Source: a bacterium (GTDB lineage: Bacteria; JAHJDO01). Taken from it: a stretch of 23,586 bases of DNA. This document shows, piece after piece, positions 23,463 through 23,586 of the stretch. The notes under the pieces were generated by a model. It did not search any database. It was not told where the DNA came from and worked only from the letters and a program-made list of their open reading frames with translations. The stretch's first letter is position 1. Each line of letters begins with the position of its first letter. The stretch lies in NCBI GenBank assembly GCA_030652805.1, contig JAUSPT010000074.1, positions 1-23,586 of the forward strand, given 5' to 3'. A program made the position numbers and the translations under genes.

Positions 23463-23586
23463 CAAAAAGTAATGAGAAAATTTAGATGAGAAAATCAGCG
23501 AATAAATTTGAACGAAATAAAAATAATAATCAAGGCGATCTTGTTTGTGGCAAATCAAATTGTCTGAAGAGTTCGGGAGTTAGCCC
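23463..23586. other. AT-rich window end without a recognised gene
   Basis: About 120 AT-rich bases beyond the in-frame stop upstream of the methyltransferase remnant. A plus-strand frame opens at ATG 23486 and runs off the window after about 33 codons, without a ribosome-binding site or a recognisable motif, so no gene is called. Nothing else stands out. Confidence 0.3.

Noticed and set aside
23486-23586. Plus-strand partial frame starting ATG 23486
   Set aside because: Only 33 codons are visible, with no ribosome-binding site and low-complexity Asn/Lys content; it cannot be supported as a gene from this window.

Overview
The window is AT-rich bacterial DNA in which almost every gene lies on the minus strand. 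Genes are packed tightly, and many start and stop codons overlap (ATGA, TAATG). No rRNA, tRNA, CRISPR array or transposase was seen. The host cannot be named from the sequence. The pseudopilin with an H-X9-DG motif, the split methionine synthase modules, ThyX and the PilZ sensor would fit an uncultured PVC- or Omnitrophota-like lineage, but this is a low-confidence inference.

The dominant theme is cobalamin (B12) uptake, late-stage assembly and use. Reading in the direction of transcription, from right to left, a 5'-truncated methyltransferase remnant (22761-23459) comes first. It is followed by an operon starting at a strong promoter: nadB, pduX, cobD, cbiB, cobT, feoA, feoB (22706 down to 15161). 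These genes supply nicotinate precursor, L-threonine phosphate, aminopropanol phosphate, cobinamide phosphate and alpha-ribazole phosphate, and add a ferrous-iron-type metal transporter.

The 310-base gap at 14850-15160 holds a promoter, a cobalamin riboswitch and an intrinsic terminator, all reading leftward. Directly downstream, and without another obvious terminator until 1475, is one long co-oriented run: pseudopilin, PilZ sensor protein, thyX, btuF, (palindrome), btuC, btuD, cobQ, btuR, homocysteine methyltransferase module, rlmN, HAD phosphatase, methyltetrahydrofolate methyltransferase module, DinG-like helicase, HAD phosphatase. The rlmN-HAD pair is visibly richer in G+C than its neighbours and separates the two methionine synthase modules.

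At the left end, ccdA (plus strand) converges on this run and diverges from queH (minus strand).

The genes together describe an organism that imports corrinoids (BtuFCD), adenosylates them (BtuR), amidates the ring (CobQ), attaches the aminopropanol arm (PduX, CobD, CbiB) and makes the lower-ligand nucleotide (CobT). It spends B12 on methionine synthesis. No corrin-ring synthesis genes and no CobU/CobY or CobS are present in the window. The most striking points are: a B12 riboswitch whose first gene is a pseudopilin; two consensus promoters placed so that queH and nadB would be leaderless; a heptanucleotide tandem repeat translated inside CobT; and FeoAB coupled to a B12 operon.
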